Origin: Terriglobales bacterium
GTDB lineage: Bacteria; Acidobacteriota; Terriglobia; Terriglobales; Acidobacteriaceae
Reading direction: 5' to 3'
Assembly: GCA_035624455.1 (NCBI GenBank)
Contig: DASPRM010000156.1
Location: forward strand, 41,765-105,764
Length of the DNA stretch: 64,000 bases
Made by a program: the position numbers and the translations under genes
Notes under the pieces: model-generated
What the model was told of the DNA's origin: nothing
What the model saw: only the letters and a program-made list of their open reading frames with translations
Database searches by the model: none
In this document: piece after piece, positions 1 to 8,315 of the stretch
Position numbering within the stretch: position 1 is the stretch's first letter
How the letters are laid out: each line of letters begins with the position of its first letter

Positions 1-1
1 T

Positions 2-160
2 ATTGAACGCAAGCTGTCGCAACTTCCGGAGGTGAAGGAAGTCCACGCGACGGTTGTGTTCGATCCGCCGTGGCATCCCGGTCTGATGTCAGAGGCAGCG
101 CGATTGCAACTCGGGATTGATTTGGACACAGACTCATCCCTTCCCATGTATCGCCCCTAA
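2..160 (+). CDS. DUF59/MIP18-family (SufT-like) protein, C-terminal part
   Basis: Only the last 52 residues are in the window; the gene begins before base 1. The visible part includes KEVHATVVFDPPWHPGLMS, which matches the end of the DUF59 (MIP18/PaaD/SufT) domain, where a strand is followed by a D-P-P-W segment. Family members help assemble or deliver iron-sulphur clusters, or act in phenylacetate oxidation; which role applies here cannot be told from the fragment. The short tail ends at TAA. The next gene starts about 100 bases downstream, so co-transcription is possible. The family call rests on a short match. Confidence 0.6.
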   Translation: MERKLSQLPEVKEVHATVVFDPPWHPGLMSEAARLQLGIDLDTDSSLPMYRP

Positions 161-257
161 TTCAGGGCGGCAACATTTTCCATGTCGCAATACTCGCCCT
201 TTACAATTCCGCAGGTCAGCAATAGCTCGCCAGTTACTGGATGCCGCCAGGAGCCAA

Positions 258-2108
258 ATGGGGATAACCCGCCAGATTACGGTGCTGTTGTGTGTCTTGA
301 TCAGCACAAACAGAGCTCAGAGCCCACCTGACAAGTGGAGCGCTGACCTTGCTCGCTACTACTTTGTGTCGCCTGAAGCTGAGAAATCAGCGCGCGCCGA
401 CCTTGATGCAACCCTCAAGCGCCTGGAGAATTACAAAGGCAAGCTTAATAACGGATCCAGCTTGGTTCAGGCCTTTCAGGCATACGAGGATGTGCTTCGA
501 ATCTACAACAAGCATGATGGTTATCTTCATCTACGTTGTTCGCAAAACCGCAAAGACGCGGCCTGCGATGACGAGAGCGGGCTGGAATCGGAATTGAATG
601 CCAGAAGCGCATTCTTCAAAGCGGAAGTTCTGGCGATCTCCGAACTGCGGCTGCACGCATTTTTTCTGGCTGAGCCTGAAATGAAGCCATATCGGTTTGC
701 GCTGGATGAGATGCGGCGCGACATCGCGCATACGCTCCCTGCGTCTGAAGAAGAACTACTCAGTCGTCTGCGGCCAGAAATTTCAGAATGGCAATACGAG
801 CTGTACGATCACGTCGTCTCGGCGATTCCGTTTGGAACCGTGACGACCGCGGCAGGTCCATTGGATGTGATCCGTCAGCGCAATTTGCTGGCCTCGAATC
901 CTGATGCGCGTGTGCGTGAGGAGGCGTTCAAGCGCCGCCTCAATGGATTCGCCAGCCAGCGTGAGCTCCTGGCTTTCGCGCTCATCCACACGGTGAAAGC
1001 ACAAGAGTCACTTGCGACGGCGCAACATTACTCCAATGCACCCGATCGCAAATACACCAGCATGTATCTGAAACCGCAGCAGGCGCGGAATCTCCTACAG
1101 CTCATGGCTCAGCATGGGGAGGTCGCGAAGCGTTTCGAGAAAATTCGCGCTACTGATTTCGAGCGCGCCCACCACGCGCAGGCGCACGCCTGGGACCTCT
1201 CGGCTCCTGAACCCGGCCTCGCGCCGCCAATCACACCCCTTCAGGCGCTGCCGGCCTTATTTCACGCTGCGTTCGCTGGGCTGGGGCCGGAGTATCAAGC
1301 GGCATTCGACTCGTTGCTGGCACCAGGCAACGGCAGGGCGGACGTGATACCGGGGGGAGCGCCGAATCGATATGCGGGCGGATTCTCCATTGGATTCACC
1401 GGCGCTACGAGCATCCTCTTTTATGGCCGCTATGACGGAACCTTCAAAGACTTATCGGTGATCGCACATGAGGGAGGCCATGCCGTGCATCGCAGCTTGA
1501 TGAGCCAGAACGATGTGAAACCGATATACGCGATGGGAGCCCATTTCCTGTTCGAATCGTTTGCTGCTTTCAACGAGCTTCTGCTCGCGGACTATCTTGC
1601 CGAACACACCCCGAATCCTGCCTTGCAGCGTTTCTACCGGAAGCAGTGGATGAGTATCAAAGGACTGGATACGTTTTATGGTGCGCAAGACGCCCTGCTG
1701 GAACAGGCAATTTATGATGGCGTCTCGCGTGGAAGCGTTAGAAGCGCGGATGACCTGGACAAGTTGAGCCTGCAGATTGACGGCAACTTCTCTGACTCTT
1801 CTGCAACGACTCCGGAACTCCGCAACCGATGGGCGACGTTGTCACTGATGTATGAAGATCCCCTCTACAACATTAATTATGTCTATGGCGGGCTGCTGGC
1901 ACTGAAGTACTACCAGCTCTACATCTCAGACCGGGAACGGTTCGTGCCGCGATATATTGCGTTGCTGAAGAATGGATTTGATGCACCGCCTGACGCGCTG
2001 CTCAAGAAATTTCTCGATGTCGATCTGTTTGATCCGGCGCTTCTGAGCGACGGCCTGAGGTTGCTGAACGCACGACTCGATCAACTCGAGAACAGTCCAG
2101 ATCACTGA
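258..2108 (+). CDS. Secreted M3-family oligoendopeptidase F-like metallopeptidase
   Basis: A zinc endopeptidase of the M3 (thimet/oligoendopeptidase F) family, which cleaves short peptides. The zinc motif HEGGH lies at residues 404-408 inside VIAHEGGHAVHRS, and the helical region before it (about 60-390) has the expected length. The frame is open upstream, but I chose the ATG at 258 because it gives a signal-like N terminus (MGITRQITVLLCVLIS, then AQS), pointing to export; this makes 616 residues, normal for the family. Most oligoendopeptidase F proteins are cytoplasmic, so the leader is unusual and suggests use on peptides outside the inner membrane. It ends 16 bases from the convergent glycogen phosphorylase gene. 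Confidence 0.85.
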   Translation: MGITRQITVLLCVLISTNRAQSPPDKWSADLARYYFVSPEAEKSARADLDATLKRLENYKGKLNNGSSLVQAFQAYEDVLRIYNKHDGYLHLRCSQNRKDAACDDESGLESELNARSAFFKAEVLAISELRLHAFFLAEPEMKPYRFALDEMRRDIAHTLPASEEELLSRLRPEISEWQYELYDHVVSAIPFGTVTTAAGPLDVIRQRNLLASNPDARVREEAFKRRLNGFASQRELLAFALIHTVKAQESLATAQHYSNAPDRKYTSMYLKPQQARNLLQLMAQHGEVAKRFEKIRATDFERAHHAQAHAWDLSAPEPGLAPPITPLQALPALFHAAFAGLGPEYQAAFDSLLAPGNGRADVIPGGAPNRYAGGFSIGFTGATSILFYGRYDGTFKDLSVIAHEGGHAVHRSLMSQNDVKPIYAMGAHFLFESFAAFNELLLADYLAEHTPNPALQRFYRKQWMSIKGLDTFYGAQDALLEQAIYDGVSRGSVRSADDLDKLSLQIDGNFSDSSATTPELRNRWATLSLMYEDPLYNINYVYGGLLALKYYQLYISDRERFVPRYIALLKNGFDAPPDALLKKFLDVDLFDPALLSDGLRLLNARLDQLENSPDH

Positions 2109-2124
2109 GCTCCTGCCTATCACC

Positions 2125-4734
2125 TTACGCCACACTCACCGCCGCGGGCGCGATGTGAGGTTCATGGGCCCAGGAAATCAAACCGGGAATGAATTTTACC
2201 GGCAAGTCAGGATGATTGGGGCGTACGCGCACGGTGAATCCGTGGAGTCCACTGCGGCCAATCGAGGTGTTTACAACGTAGTTGTAAGTGCCGTCAGAAC
2301 GGCTCTCTTCCGGCTGCATCGGAACCGCCTCGCCCTCCACGAGATCGCCATTCATGTCCACGGCACCCACGTATAGCTCCACTACCACGTCTTCCGGACG
2401 GAGTTGACCCAGATGTACTTGCGCCCGGACAGGCATCGACGAGGCCACTGGGACCGAATTGATGGGACCGTCCTCAACTTTTTCTACCCAGACCTCCTGC
2501 CATGAGTTGCGGATCCGATCCAGAGCGGATGACAGATCACGCGCGCGGTGGGCATGATCGGCGTCGAGCGAGCGAAATCTGCCATGCGCGTTGACGTAGA
2601 ACTCCTGGAAATAATCGCGCACCATACGATGGGTATTGACGAAGTGACAGAGCGAATCTACGCAAGCCTTCATCCGCTCGACCCATCTGCGCGGGATGCG
2701 GTCAGCGCCTCTTTCATAGAACGTGGGCACGACATCGCGCTCCAGCAGATCATACAGCCCTTCGGCTTCTACCTTGTCCTGGTAGTTGGGATCGGAGTAG
2801 GACTCGCCCTTGCCGATGGCCCAACCGATCTTCTGGGAATTCCCGGGGTCATTCCATACTTCGTCCCACCAACCATCCGGCACGCTGAGGTTCAGCACGG
2901 CGTTGGCGGCGGCCTTCATCCCGCTGGTGCCGGACGCCTCGTTGGGGCGCAGCGGAGTATTCAGCCAGACATCCACGCCTTGCACCAGATAGCGAGCGAC
3001 GGCCATGTCGTAGTCTTCGAGAAAGACAACGTGGCGACCCAGCGTAGGATCGCGGCTGACATCGGTGATCTGACGGATCAACTGCTTGCCGCCATCATCC
3101 TGGGGGTGGGCCTTGCCGGCGAAGATCAGCTGCACGGGGCGAGCGGGATCGGTCAAGAGACGACGAAGCCGATCCATATCGCGCAGGATCAGGGTCGCGC
3201 GTTTGTAGGTGGCGAAGCGGCGAGCGAAGCCGATGGTGAGCGCATCCGGATCCAGGATTTCGGCGGCAGCATCGAGCTCTGACTGGGGCGCAGCCCGGCG
3301 CAGGCGCTGATCGCGAACTCGCTTGCGGGCCCATGATACCAGCCGTTCGCGCCGGCGCTCGTGAGTGCGCCACAATTCTTCCGCGGGGATCGATTGCACC
3401 CGGCTCCAAACGTCGCTGTTCGCTGGTTCCTCGCGCCAGTTGGGGCCGAGATAGCGATCGTAGAGGTGATTGAACTCGGACGAGATCCAACTGCGAAAAT
3501 GAACGCCGTTGGTGATGTGCCGGATGGGTATTTCTGTCACCGGAACCCCGGGCCACAGCGATTGCCACATTTGGCGGCTAACCTCGCCGTGGAGTTTGCT
3601 GACGCCGTTGGCCCATGCCGCTGTGCGCAGAGCCAGCACGGTCATGCAGAAGTCGCCGTTTTGCTGACTGCGTCCCAGATTGAGGAATTCGGAATACGGC
3701 AATCCCAACTCTCGCGCCGTGTCGCCAAAATAGAGATTCACAAGATCGGATTGAAAGTAATCGTGCCCGGCCTCGACCGGAGTGTGGGTGGTGAAGACCA
3801 GGCTCGCCGAAGCCAACTCCCGCGCCTGGATGAAATTAAGATCGCGGGTTCGCATGAGGTGGCGTATGTGTTCGAGTGCCAGAAACGCGGAGTGACCCTC
3901 GTTCATATGATAGACGGTAGGCTGCAAACCCAGCATCTGCAGGGCGCGGTAGCCGCCGATTCCGAGCAGAATCTCCTGCCGGATTCGCATGTTGCGGTCG
4001 CCGCCGTAGAGCTGGTCGGTTATATCACGATCTTCAATGCGCTGGTTTGCGGTGATATTCGTATCGAGCAGATAGAGCGGCACGCGTCCGACCTGCGCTT
4101 TCCACACTTGCGCATAAACGGGATGGCCAGCGAGGTCGACCTCGACGATAAACGGGGTGCCGTCGCCGTGATTTACGACGCTTACCGGAAGATTATGGAA
4201 GTCGTTCCCGGCGTACGATTCCTGCTGCCAGCCGGACTGGTTCAGATACTGGCGGAAGTAACCCTGCTGATAGAGCAGCCCGACACCGACCAGGGGCAGC
4301 CCTAGATCGCTGGCGGATTTGAGGTGATCACCGGCAAGAATGCCAAGACCACCGGCAAAGATCGAAAGACATTCCGTCAGCCCGAACTCCGCCGAAAAGT
4401 AGGCAATCAGAGGAGCGTCACCGGAGTTCGCGTTGGTGCGGTGGAACCAGGTCGAATCGGAAGCAAGATAACCCTGGAGATTGGACTCAACCCGGTGCAG
4501 GTGAGCCAGGAAGGCATCGTCGCGGCTGGCAAGTTCCAGCTTCTCCTGTTCAATGATGCCCAGCAACAGCACGGGATTGTGTCCTGAGGTCTCCCACAGA
4601 TCGCGGTCGAGACGCCGGAACAGCTCCACCGACTCATGGCTCCAGCACCAACGCAGGTTGTGAGCGATGGCGAGCAATCCGTGGATTTGTGGCGGCAAAG
4701 AAGGAACGACACTGAAGGTATGAATAGGTTTCAT
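2125..4734 (-). CDS. glgP: Alpha-glucan (glycogen) phosphorylase, GT35
   Basis: Releases glucose-1-phosphate from glycogen or maltodextrins in the cytoplasm, using pyridoxal phosphate. The 869-residue protein has the DUF3417-type N terminus of the short bacterial phosphorylases (NLRWCWSHESVELFRRLD), the active-site region IAYFSAEFGLTECLSIFAGGL, and the PLP-lysine segment GTSGMKAAANA. An in-frame TTG lies 15 bases upstream, but the ATG at 4734 has GAGG nine bases before it and is the better start. It is divergent from the secreted alpha-amylase at 4972. A reasonable reading is that the amylase makes maltodextrins outside and this enzyme degrades stored or imported glucans inside. The C-terminal part after about residue 740 is an extra beta-rich segment seen in this subfamily. 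Confidence 0.93.
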   Translation of the reverse strand: MKPIHTFSVVPSLPPQIHGLLAIAHNLRWCWSHESVELFRRLDRDLWETSGHNPVLLLGIIEQEKLELASRDDAFLAHLHRVESNLQGYLASDSTWFHRTNANSGDAPLIAYFSAEFGLTECLSIFAGGLGILAGDHLKSASDLGLPLVGVGLLYQQGYFRQYLNQSGWQQESYAGNDFHNLPVSVVNHGDGTPFIVEVDLAGHPVYAQVWKAQVGRVPLYLLDTNITANQRIEDRDITDQLYGGDRNMRIRQEILLGIGGYRALQMLGLQPTVYHMNEGHSAFLALEHIRHLMRTRDLNFIQARELASASLVFTTHTPVEAGHDYFQSDLVNLYFGDTARELGLPYSEFLNLGRSQQNGDFCMTVLALRTAAWANGVSKLHGEVSRQMWQSLWPGVPVTEIPIRHITNGVHFRSWISSEFNHLYDRYLGPNWREEPANSDVWSRVQSIPAEELWRTHERRRERLVSWARKRVRDQRLRRAAPQSELDAAAEILDPDALTIGFARRFATYKRATLILRDMDRLRRLLTDPARPVQLIFAGKAHPQDDGGKQLIRQITDVSRDPTLGRHVVFLEDYDMAVARYLVQGVDVWLNTPLRPNEASGTSGMKAAANAVLNLSVPDGWWDEVWNDPGNSQKIGWAIGKGESYSDPNYQDKVEAEGLYDLLERDVVPTFYERGADRIPRRWVERMKACVDSLCHFVNTHRMVRDYFQEFYVNAHGRFRSLDADHAHRARDLSSALDRIRNSWQEVWVEKVEDGPINSVPVASSMPVRAQVHLGQLRPEDVVVELYVGAVDMNGDLVEGEAVPMQPEESRSDGTYNYVVNTSIGRSGLHGFTVRVRPNHPDLPVKFIPGLISWAHEPHIAPAAVSVA

Positions 4735-4765
4735 GGCTGGGATCCTCAAGGTTAAAGTGCGTTCT

Positions 4766-4784
4766 TACTCCTCGGGCAGGAGTA
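4766..4784 (-). promoter_or_regulatory. Hairpin in the glgP upstream region
   Basis: A perfect 7-bp inverted repeat, TACTCCT / AGGAGTA with a 5-base loop, lies 32-50 bases before the glgP start codon. One arm reads AGGAGTA on the glgP strand. It could be a leader hairpin or an operator. Function is inferred from position only. Confidence 0.3.
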
Positions 4785-4868
4785 GGTCAAGTTAAGTGTC
4801 GGTCAATTTCTAAGAAGTGGCGGTTTGGGGTTCCATTAATGAAACAGAACCGTTTTAGCAAAGGCCAG

Positions 4869-4885
4869 GTAAATCCGGAATTTAC
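4869..4885. promoter_or_regulatory. Inverted repeat between glgP and amylase (candidate operator)
   Basis: GTAAAT and ATTTAC are separated by CCGGA in the divergent intergenic region (4735-4971). A site here could control both glucan genes. No regulator gene is adjacent, so this remains a candidate. Confidence 0.3.
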
Positions 4886-4971
4886 GTTGCCCAAGGCGGA
4901 CACATCTCCACACTGTGTGACAATAGCAGCCTCGCAGTCCGAGCATGTTCCCGGCCGCCCCGGAGGTCCGC

Positions 4972-7104
4972 ATGTCAAAGTCATTCACTCGCAAGCTTGC
5001 CGTTGTCGTGGTGATTCTGGCGCCGGCGATTATCCAGCCGGCCTCCAGGGCAGCTGACTTCAAGAAGGAAGTGATCTATCAGATCGTTACCGATCGTTTT
5101 TTCGATGGCGATGCCGCGAACGACAATCCCGCGCAAAGCAGCGGCTTGTTCGACTCCACGAAAAATAACTTTCAAGCTTACTGGGGAGGTGACTTGGCCG
5201 GCATCGAGCAGAAGATGTCGTACATAGCAGGCATGGGAGTCACCGCGATCTGGATTTCGCCACCGGTTGACAACGAAAACGCAAACGAAGACGGCAGTAG
5301 CGTCGGCGCGCCATATCACGGCTATCACGCCCGCGACTTCAAGCGCATCGAGGAGCACATGGGAGACGCCAGCAACTCCTTTGCCGCCTTCGACAGCCTG
5401 GTCACGGCGGCGCACAGTAAGGGCATCAAGGTGATCGTCGATTTCGCGCCCAATCATTCCAACCCCAACAACAAAGGTGAGTTTGGCGCGTTCTATGACA
5501 ACGGGAACCTGGTTGGAAATTACACGAACGATACGAACGGCTATTTCCATCACAATCCGAACCTCGGCGACGGCGACTACAACGATCGCTATAAGGATCA
5601 GTACTACACCCTCTCCGATCTGGCAGACTTCAACCAGGAGAATCCCACGATTGACGCCTACCTGAAATCTGCAGCGCAGTTATTCCAGCAGCATCACGTC
5701 GATGGGTTTCGGGTGGACGCCATCAAGCACACCACCTGGGGCTGGCTGTACACTCTCGCGAACAGCATCTACAGCAACGCGGACACGTTCACTTTCGGCG
5801 AATGGATCGCCGACACGACTAATGATCCCCTTTATCACGATCTCTATAAGTTCGCGAATCGCTCCGGCTTCTCGGCCCTGGATTTTCCACTCTACAACGC
5901 CATCGATGACGCGTTCGCGCGCGATAACAGCTTCAGCGAGATCGATACGGTGCTGTCGCAGGAGGCATTGAATTTCCAGCAGGTAAACGACCTGGTGACG
6001 TTCATCGACAACCACGACCGCCAGCGCTTCCTCTCCATCAACAAGAACCAGGACCGGCTGCACGAGGCGCTCGCGTTCCTGCTGACCTGCCGCGGCGTGC
6101 CGGTGATCTACTACGGCACCGAGCAATATCTTCACAACGACACTAACAAGGGGGTGGATCCTTATAACCGGCCGATGATGAGCAGCTTCGATACGACGAC
6201 CACTGCCTACAAGCTCATCAGCAAGCTGAGCGCGTTGCGCAGAAGTAATCCAGCGATACCATACGGAACAGTTGGCCAGCGCTGGATCAATAACGATGTG
6301 TATATCTACGAGCGGAAATTCGCCGCAAGCGTGGTGCTGGTTGCCATCAATAAAAATGACGCCTCGGGGACGCCAATCTCCGGCCTTTTCACGGCGCTTG
6401 CTGCCGGCAATTACACCGACTACCTGGGGGGAATGCTGGGAGGGCCCTCGATCACCGTGACCAATGGTGGAGGGAACAATCCTGTCAACAATTTCACTCT
6501 GCCGGCGCACTGCGTCGCAGTCTGGGTTTTCAACCCCGGCACGGCGGCCACTCCAGTGCTGGCATCGATCGGACCGGATGTGATCCAGCCGGGAGTTCAG
6601 GTCACGCTCGCCGGCAGCTTCGCCGGATCAAACACCGTAAAGTTCGGCACCACGGTCGCAACAGTGGTCAGCTCCAGCAAGAATCAGATCGTGGCGACGG
6701 TGCCCACGATTGGGAACGGCAACTACACGGTTACAGTGACCGATTCGTCAGGGCACGTCTCCAACGGTCTGCCGTTCACCGTGCTCGCGGCAAAGCTCAT
6801 CCCGGTGACTTTCACGGTGACCAACGCCGCACCGACGGTCATCGGCGACTACATCTTTCTTAGTGGTGACACGGTGGAGCTGGGAAACTGGAACACCACC
6901 TGGGATGGCGCGGTCGGTCCGATGCTCGCGCCGCACTATCCGGATTGGTTTTTGAACGTAGGTGTGCCGGCCGGTCGAACCATTCAATTCAAGTTCATCA
7001 AGATCGCGGCAAACGGCACGGTCACTTGGGAAGCCGGTCCCAACCACTCCTACACGGTTCCTACCAGCGGCACCGGGTTCGTGAATGTGAGCTGGCAGAA
7101 CTGA
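4972..7104 (+). CDS. Secreted GH13 alpha-amylase/CGTase-like enzyme with TIG and CBM20 domains
   Basis: Hydrolyses or transglycosylates alpha-1,4-glucans outside the cell. The 710-residue protein has a signal peptide (MSKSFTRKLAVVVVILAPA), a GH13 barrel from about 35 with VIYQIVTDRFFDGD, catalytic nucleophile D249 (GFRVDA), acid/base E277 (FGEW) and D349 (DNHD). An IPT/TIG immunoglobulin-like domain covers about 520-605 and a C-terminal CBM20 starch-binding domain about 610-710 (ELGNWNT). This order, A/B/C then TIG then CBM20, is that of cyclodextrin glucanotransferases and related maltogenic amylases, so the exact product is open. The start at 4972 has GGAGG at 4962-4966; an upstream in-frame ATG (4945) lacks one. 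It is divergent from glgP. Confidence 0.9.
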   Translation: MSKSFTRKLAVVVVILAPAIIQPASRAADFKKEVIYQIVTDRFFDGDAANDNPAQSSGLFDSTKNNFQAYWGGDLAGIEQKMSYIAGMGVTAIWISPPVDNENANEDGSSVGAPYHGYHARDFKRIEEHMGDASNSFAAFDSLVTAAHSKGIKVIVDFAPNHSNPNNKGEFGAFYDNGNLVGNYTNDTNGYFHHNPNLGDGDYNDRYKDQYYTLSDLADFNQENPTIDAYLKSAAQLFQQHHVDGFRVDAIKHTTWGWLYTLANSIYSNADTFTFGEWIADTTNDPLYHDLYKFANRSGFSALDFPLYNAIDDAFARDNSFSEIDTVLSQEALNFQQVNDLVTFIDNHDRQRFLSINKNQDRLHEALAFLLTCRGVPVIYYGTEQYLHNDTNKGVDPYNRPMMSSFDTTTTAYKLISKLSALRRSNPAIPYGTVGQRWINNDVYIYERKFAASVVLVAINKNDASGTPISGLFTALAAGNYTDYLGGMLGGPSITVTNGGGNNPVNNFTLPAHCVAVWVFNPGTAATPVLASIGPDVIQPGVQVTLAGSFAGSNTVKFGTTVATVVSSSKNQIVATVPTIGNGNYTVTVTDSSGHVSNGLPFTVLAAKLIPVTFTVTNAAPTVIGDYIFLSGDTVELGNWNTTWDGAVGPMLAPHYPDWFLNVGVPAGRTIQFKFIKIAANGTVTWEAGPNHSYTVPTSGTGFVNVSWQN

Positions 7105-7108
7105 GGTA

Positions 7109-7141
7109 GCCCGCCTCAGAAGTGGCCTCGATTAGGCGGGC
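7109..7141 (+). terminator. Hairpin downstream of the amylase
   Basis: GCCCGCCT (7109-7116) pairs perfectly with AGGCGGGC (7134-7141) just after the amylase stop. The loop is long (17 bases) and no clean T-run follows, so this is a weak terminator or mRNA-end stabiliser. Confidence 0.4.
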
Positions 7142-7443
7142 AATAAGTTTCGGCAGCCTATCATCCCGGCGAGGAGAATGCTTTCAAGTTTTGTCAGATG
7201 GATATCAGGTCATCGCGCGAGTAAGGCAGCGGCCCGAAACATTATGGTCGAAGGACCGCCGCCTAGCCTCCCGAACTAGCCACGCAGGCGATTGGCAATT
7301 GGCTAGTCTGATTGGGGAATTGTGAACCTTGGAATTTCCGATAAGCTCCCAAGTCGAGGCGATGCCGTTCTCTCTTCCGGCCGCCAACGGCACAATTGCA
7401 CGAAAAGCTGTCGCCGCGCGGCTGCACAAAAGGAGCGATTTCC
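7142..7443. other. Intergenic stretch without a recognisable gene
   Basis: About 300 bases between the amylase hairpin and the next secreted-protein gene. I see short open frames but none with a good start or coding look on either strand. No known riboswitch fold is apparent. It probably holds the promoter of the 7444 gene, but I cannot place it. Confidence 0.4.
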
Positions 7444-8079
7444 ATGCGTAAGATTCTGGCCATCAGCGTACTGCTCATCATGGTTGCACTGGCGTCGCAG
7501 GTTTGGGCACAGGGCACGAATGATGTGTACCAGGTAAGTCCGTGGGAGAGATTTAGTGTTGAGGCTGGCGGTTTGAGCGCCGCAGAAGCCGACTTTGCTT
7601 TCGTCGAGATAGTTAACCCTGGCGAGCAAGGCACGCCAATTAGCGCCCACCACGGCACAGTTTGCGCCGACATCTACTGGTTTGACACGAACCAGGAGAT
7701 GCTGGAGTGCTGTGCGTGCCCACTCACAGCTAACGCGTTGCTCAGGCTGCAGATTGGTCGCGAACTCAACCATAACCCGCTTACCGGATTTCCGGCTCCG
7801 CAACACGGTGTAGTTAAGATCGTCTCCGACAACCAGGCGAACTGTGATCCTACCAGCCCGGTTCCGACCCCGGATCTGCGGGCGTGGACGAGCAGTCTGT
7901 TCGTGTCTTCAGCGCCTGTGCAAGTGGAACCGCCCGGTACTTTCGTTGGCAGAAGTCGCGATCTGTTTGCCCAGGTGCCGCTCCAGGCGGACGAACTGGC
8001 TTTCCTCGGGCAGGCATGCTCGTTCGTGCAGTTCCTGGGCAGCGGCAAGGGTACGTGCAGCTGCAGTGTAGGGGGATAG
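7444..8079 (+). CDS. Secreted cysteine-containing protein of unknown function
   Basis: I do not recognise the family. The 211-residue product starts with a clear signal peptide (MRKILAISVLLIMVALASQ, cleavage after VWA-Q), so it is exported. The ATG at 7444 has AAGGAG eight bases upstream. The mature part has several cysteines, including a C-C-A-C group near residue 82 and a terminal C-S-C-S-V-G-G, which suggests disulphides or metal binding. A motif VEIVNPGEQGTP and alternating strand-like stretches suggest a beta-sandwich. It is monocistronic: a strong terminator follows 17 bases after the stop. Confidence 0.75.
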   Translation: MRKILAISVLLIMVALASQVWAQGTNDVYQVSPWERFSVEAGGLSAAEADFAFVEIVNPGEQGTPISAHHGTVCADIYWFDTNQEMLECCACPLTANALLRLQIGRELNHNPLTGFPAPQHGVVKIVSDNQANCDPTSPVPTPDLRAWTSSLFVSSAPVQVEPPGTFVGRSRDLFAQVPLQADELAFLGQACSFVQFLGSGKGTCSCSVGG

Positions 8080-8095
8080 TCCAATCCGAAACGTT

Positions 8096-8129
8096 CTCAA
8101 GCCACCCTTCGAGGGTGGCTTGAGTTTTT
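8096..8129 (+). terminator. Strong rho-independent terminator
   Basis: A perfect 12-bp stem, CTCAAGCCACCC (8096-8107) with GGGTGGCTTGAG (8113-8124), a TTCGA loop, then TTTTT at 8125-8129. It ends the 7444-8079 transcript. Confidence 0.92.
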
Positions 8130-8176
8130 GAGGCAGACTGTAGGTGCGTAACCCGATTGCTTAGTCCGGTTCGCAA

Positions 8177-8205
8177 TTGACAGGGCTGGGTTGCTCCGGC
8201 AGAAT
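8177..8205 (+). promoter_or_regulatory. Sigma70-like promoter of the di-haem cytochrome gene
   Basis: TTGACA (8177-8182), a 17-base spacer, then CAGAAT (8200-8205), 110 bases before the start at 8316. The -35 box is perfect and the -10 box matches four of six bases. Confidence 0.45.
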
Positions 8206-8315
8206 CTGCCATCTCTTACTAGCTCCAGCTTCTCCTTCTTCCTCTGACCCGAGATGCCTCCGGTTGCGGAGTAGGGCCTTCCGTACGCGCACTGATAGCG
8301 GGAGGAGGAGAAAGA

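Noticed and set aside
3361..4305. Long plus-strand open frame over glgP
   Set aside because: It is antisense to the conserved phosphorylase; its sequence has no family features and follows the codon pattern of the real gene.
5680..6510. Minus-strand frame of 276 codons inside the amylase
   Set aside because: Antisense to catalytic GH13 regions; a shadow of the GC-rich third codon positions.
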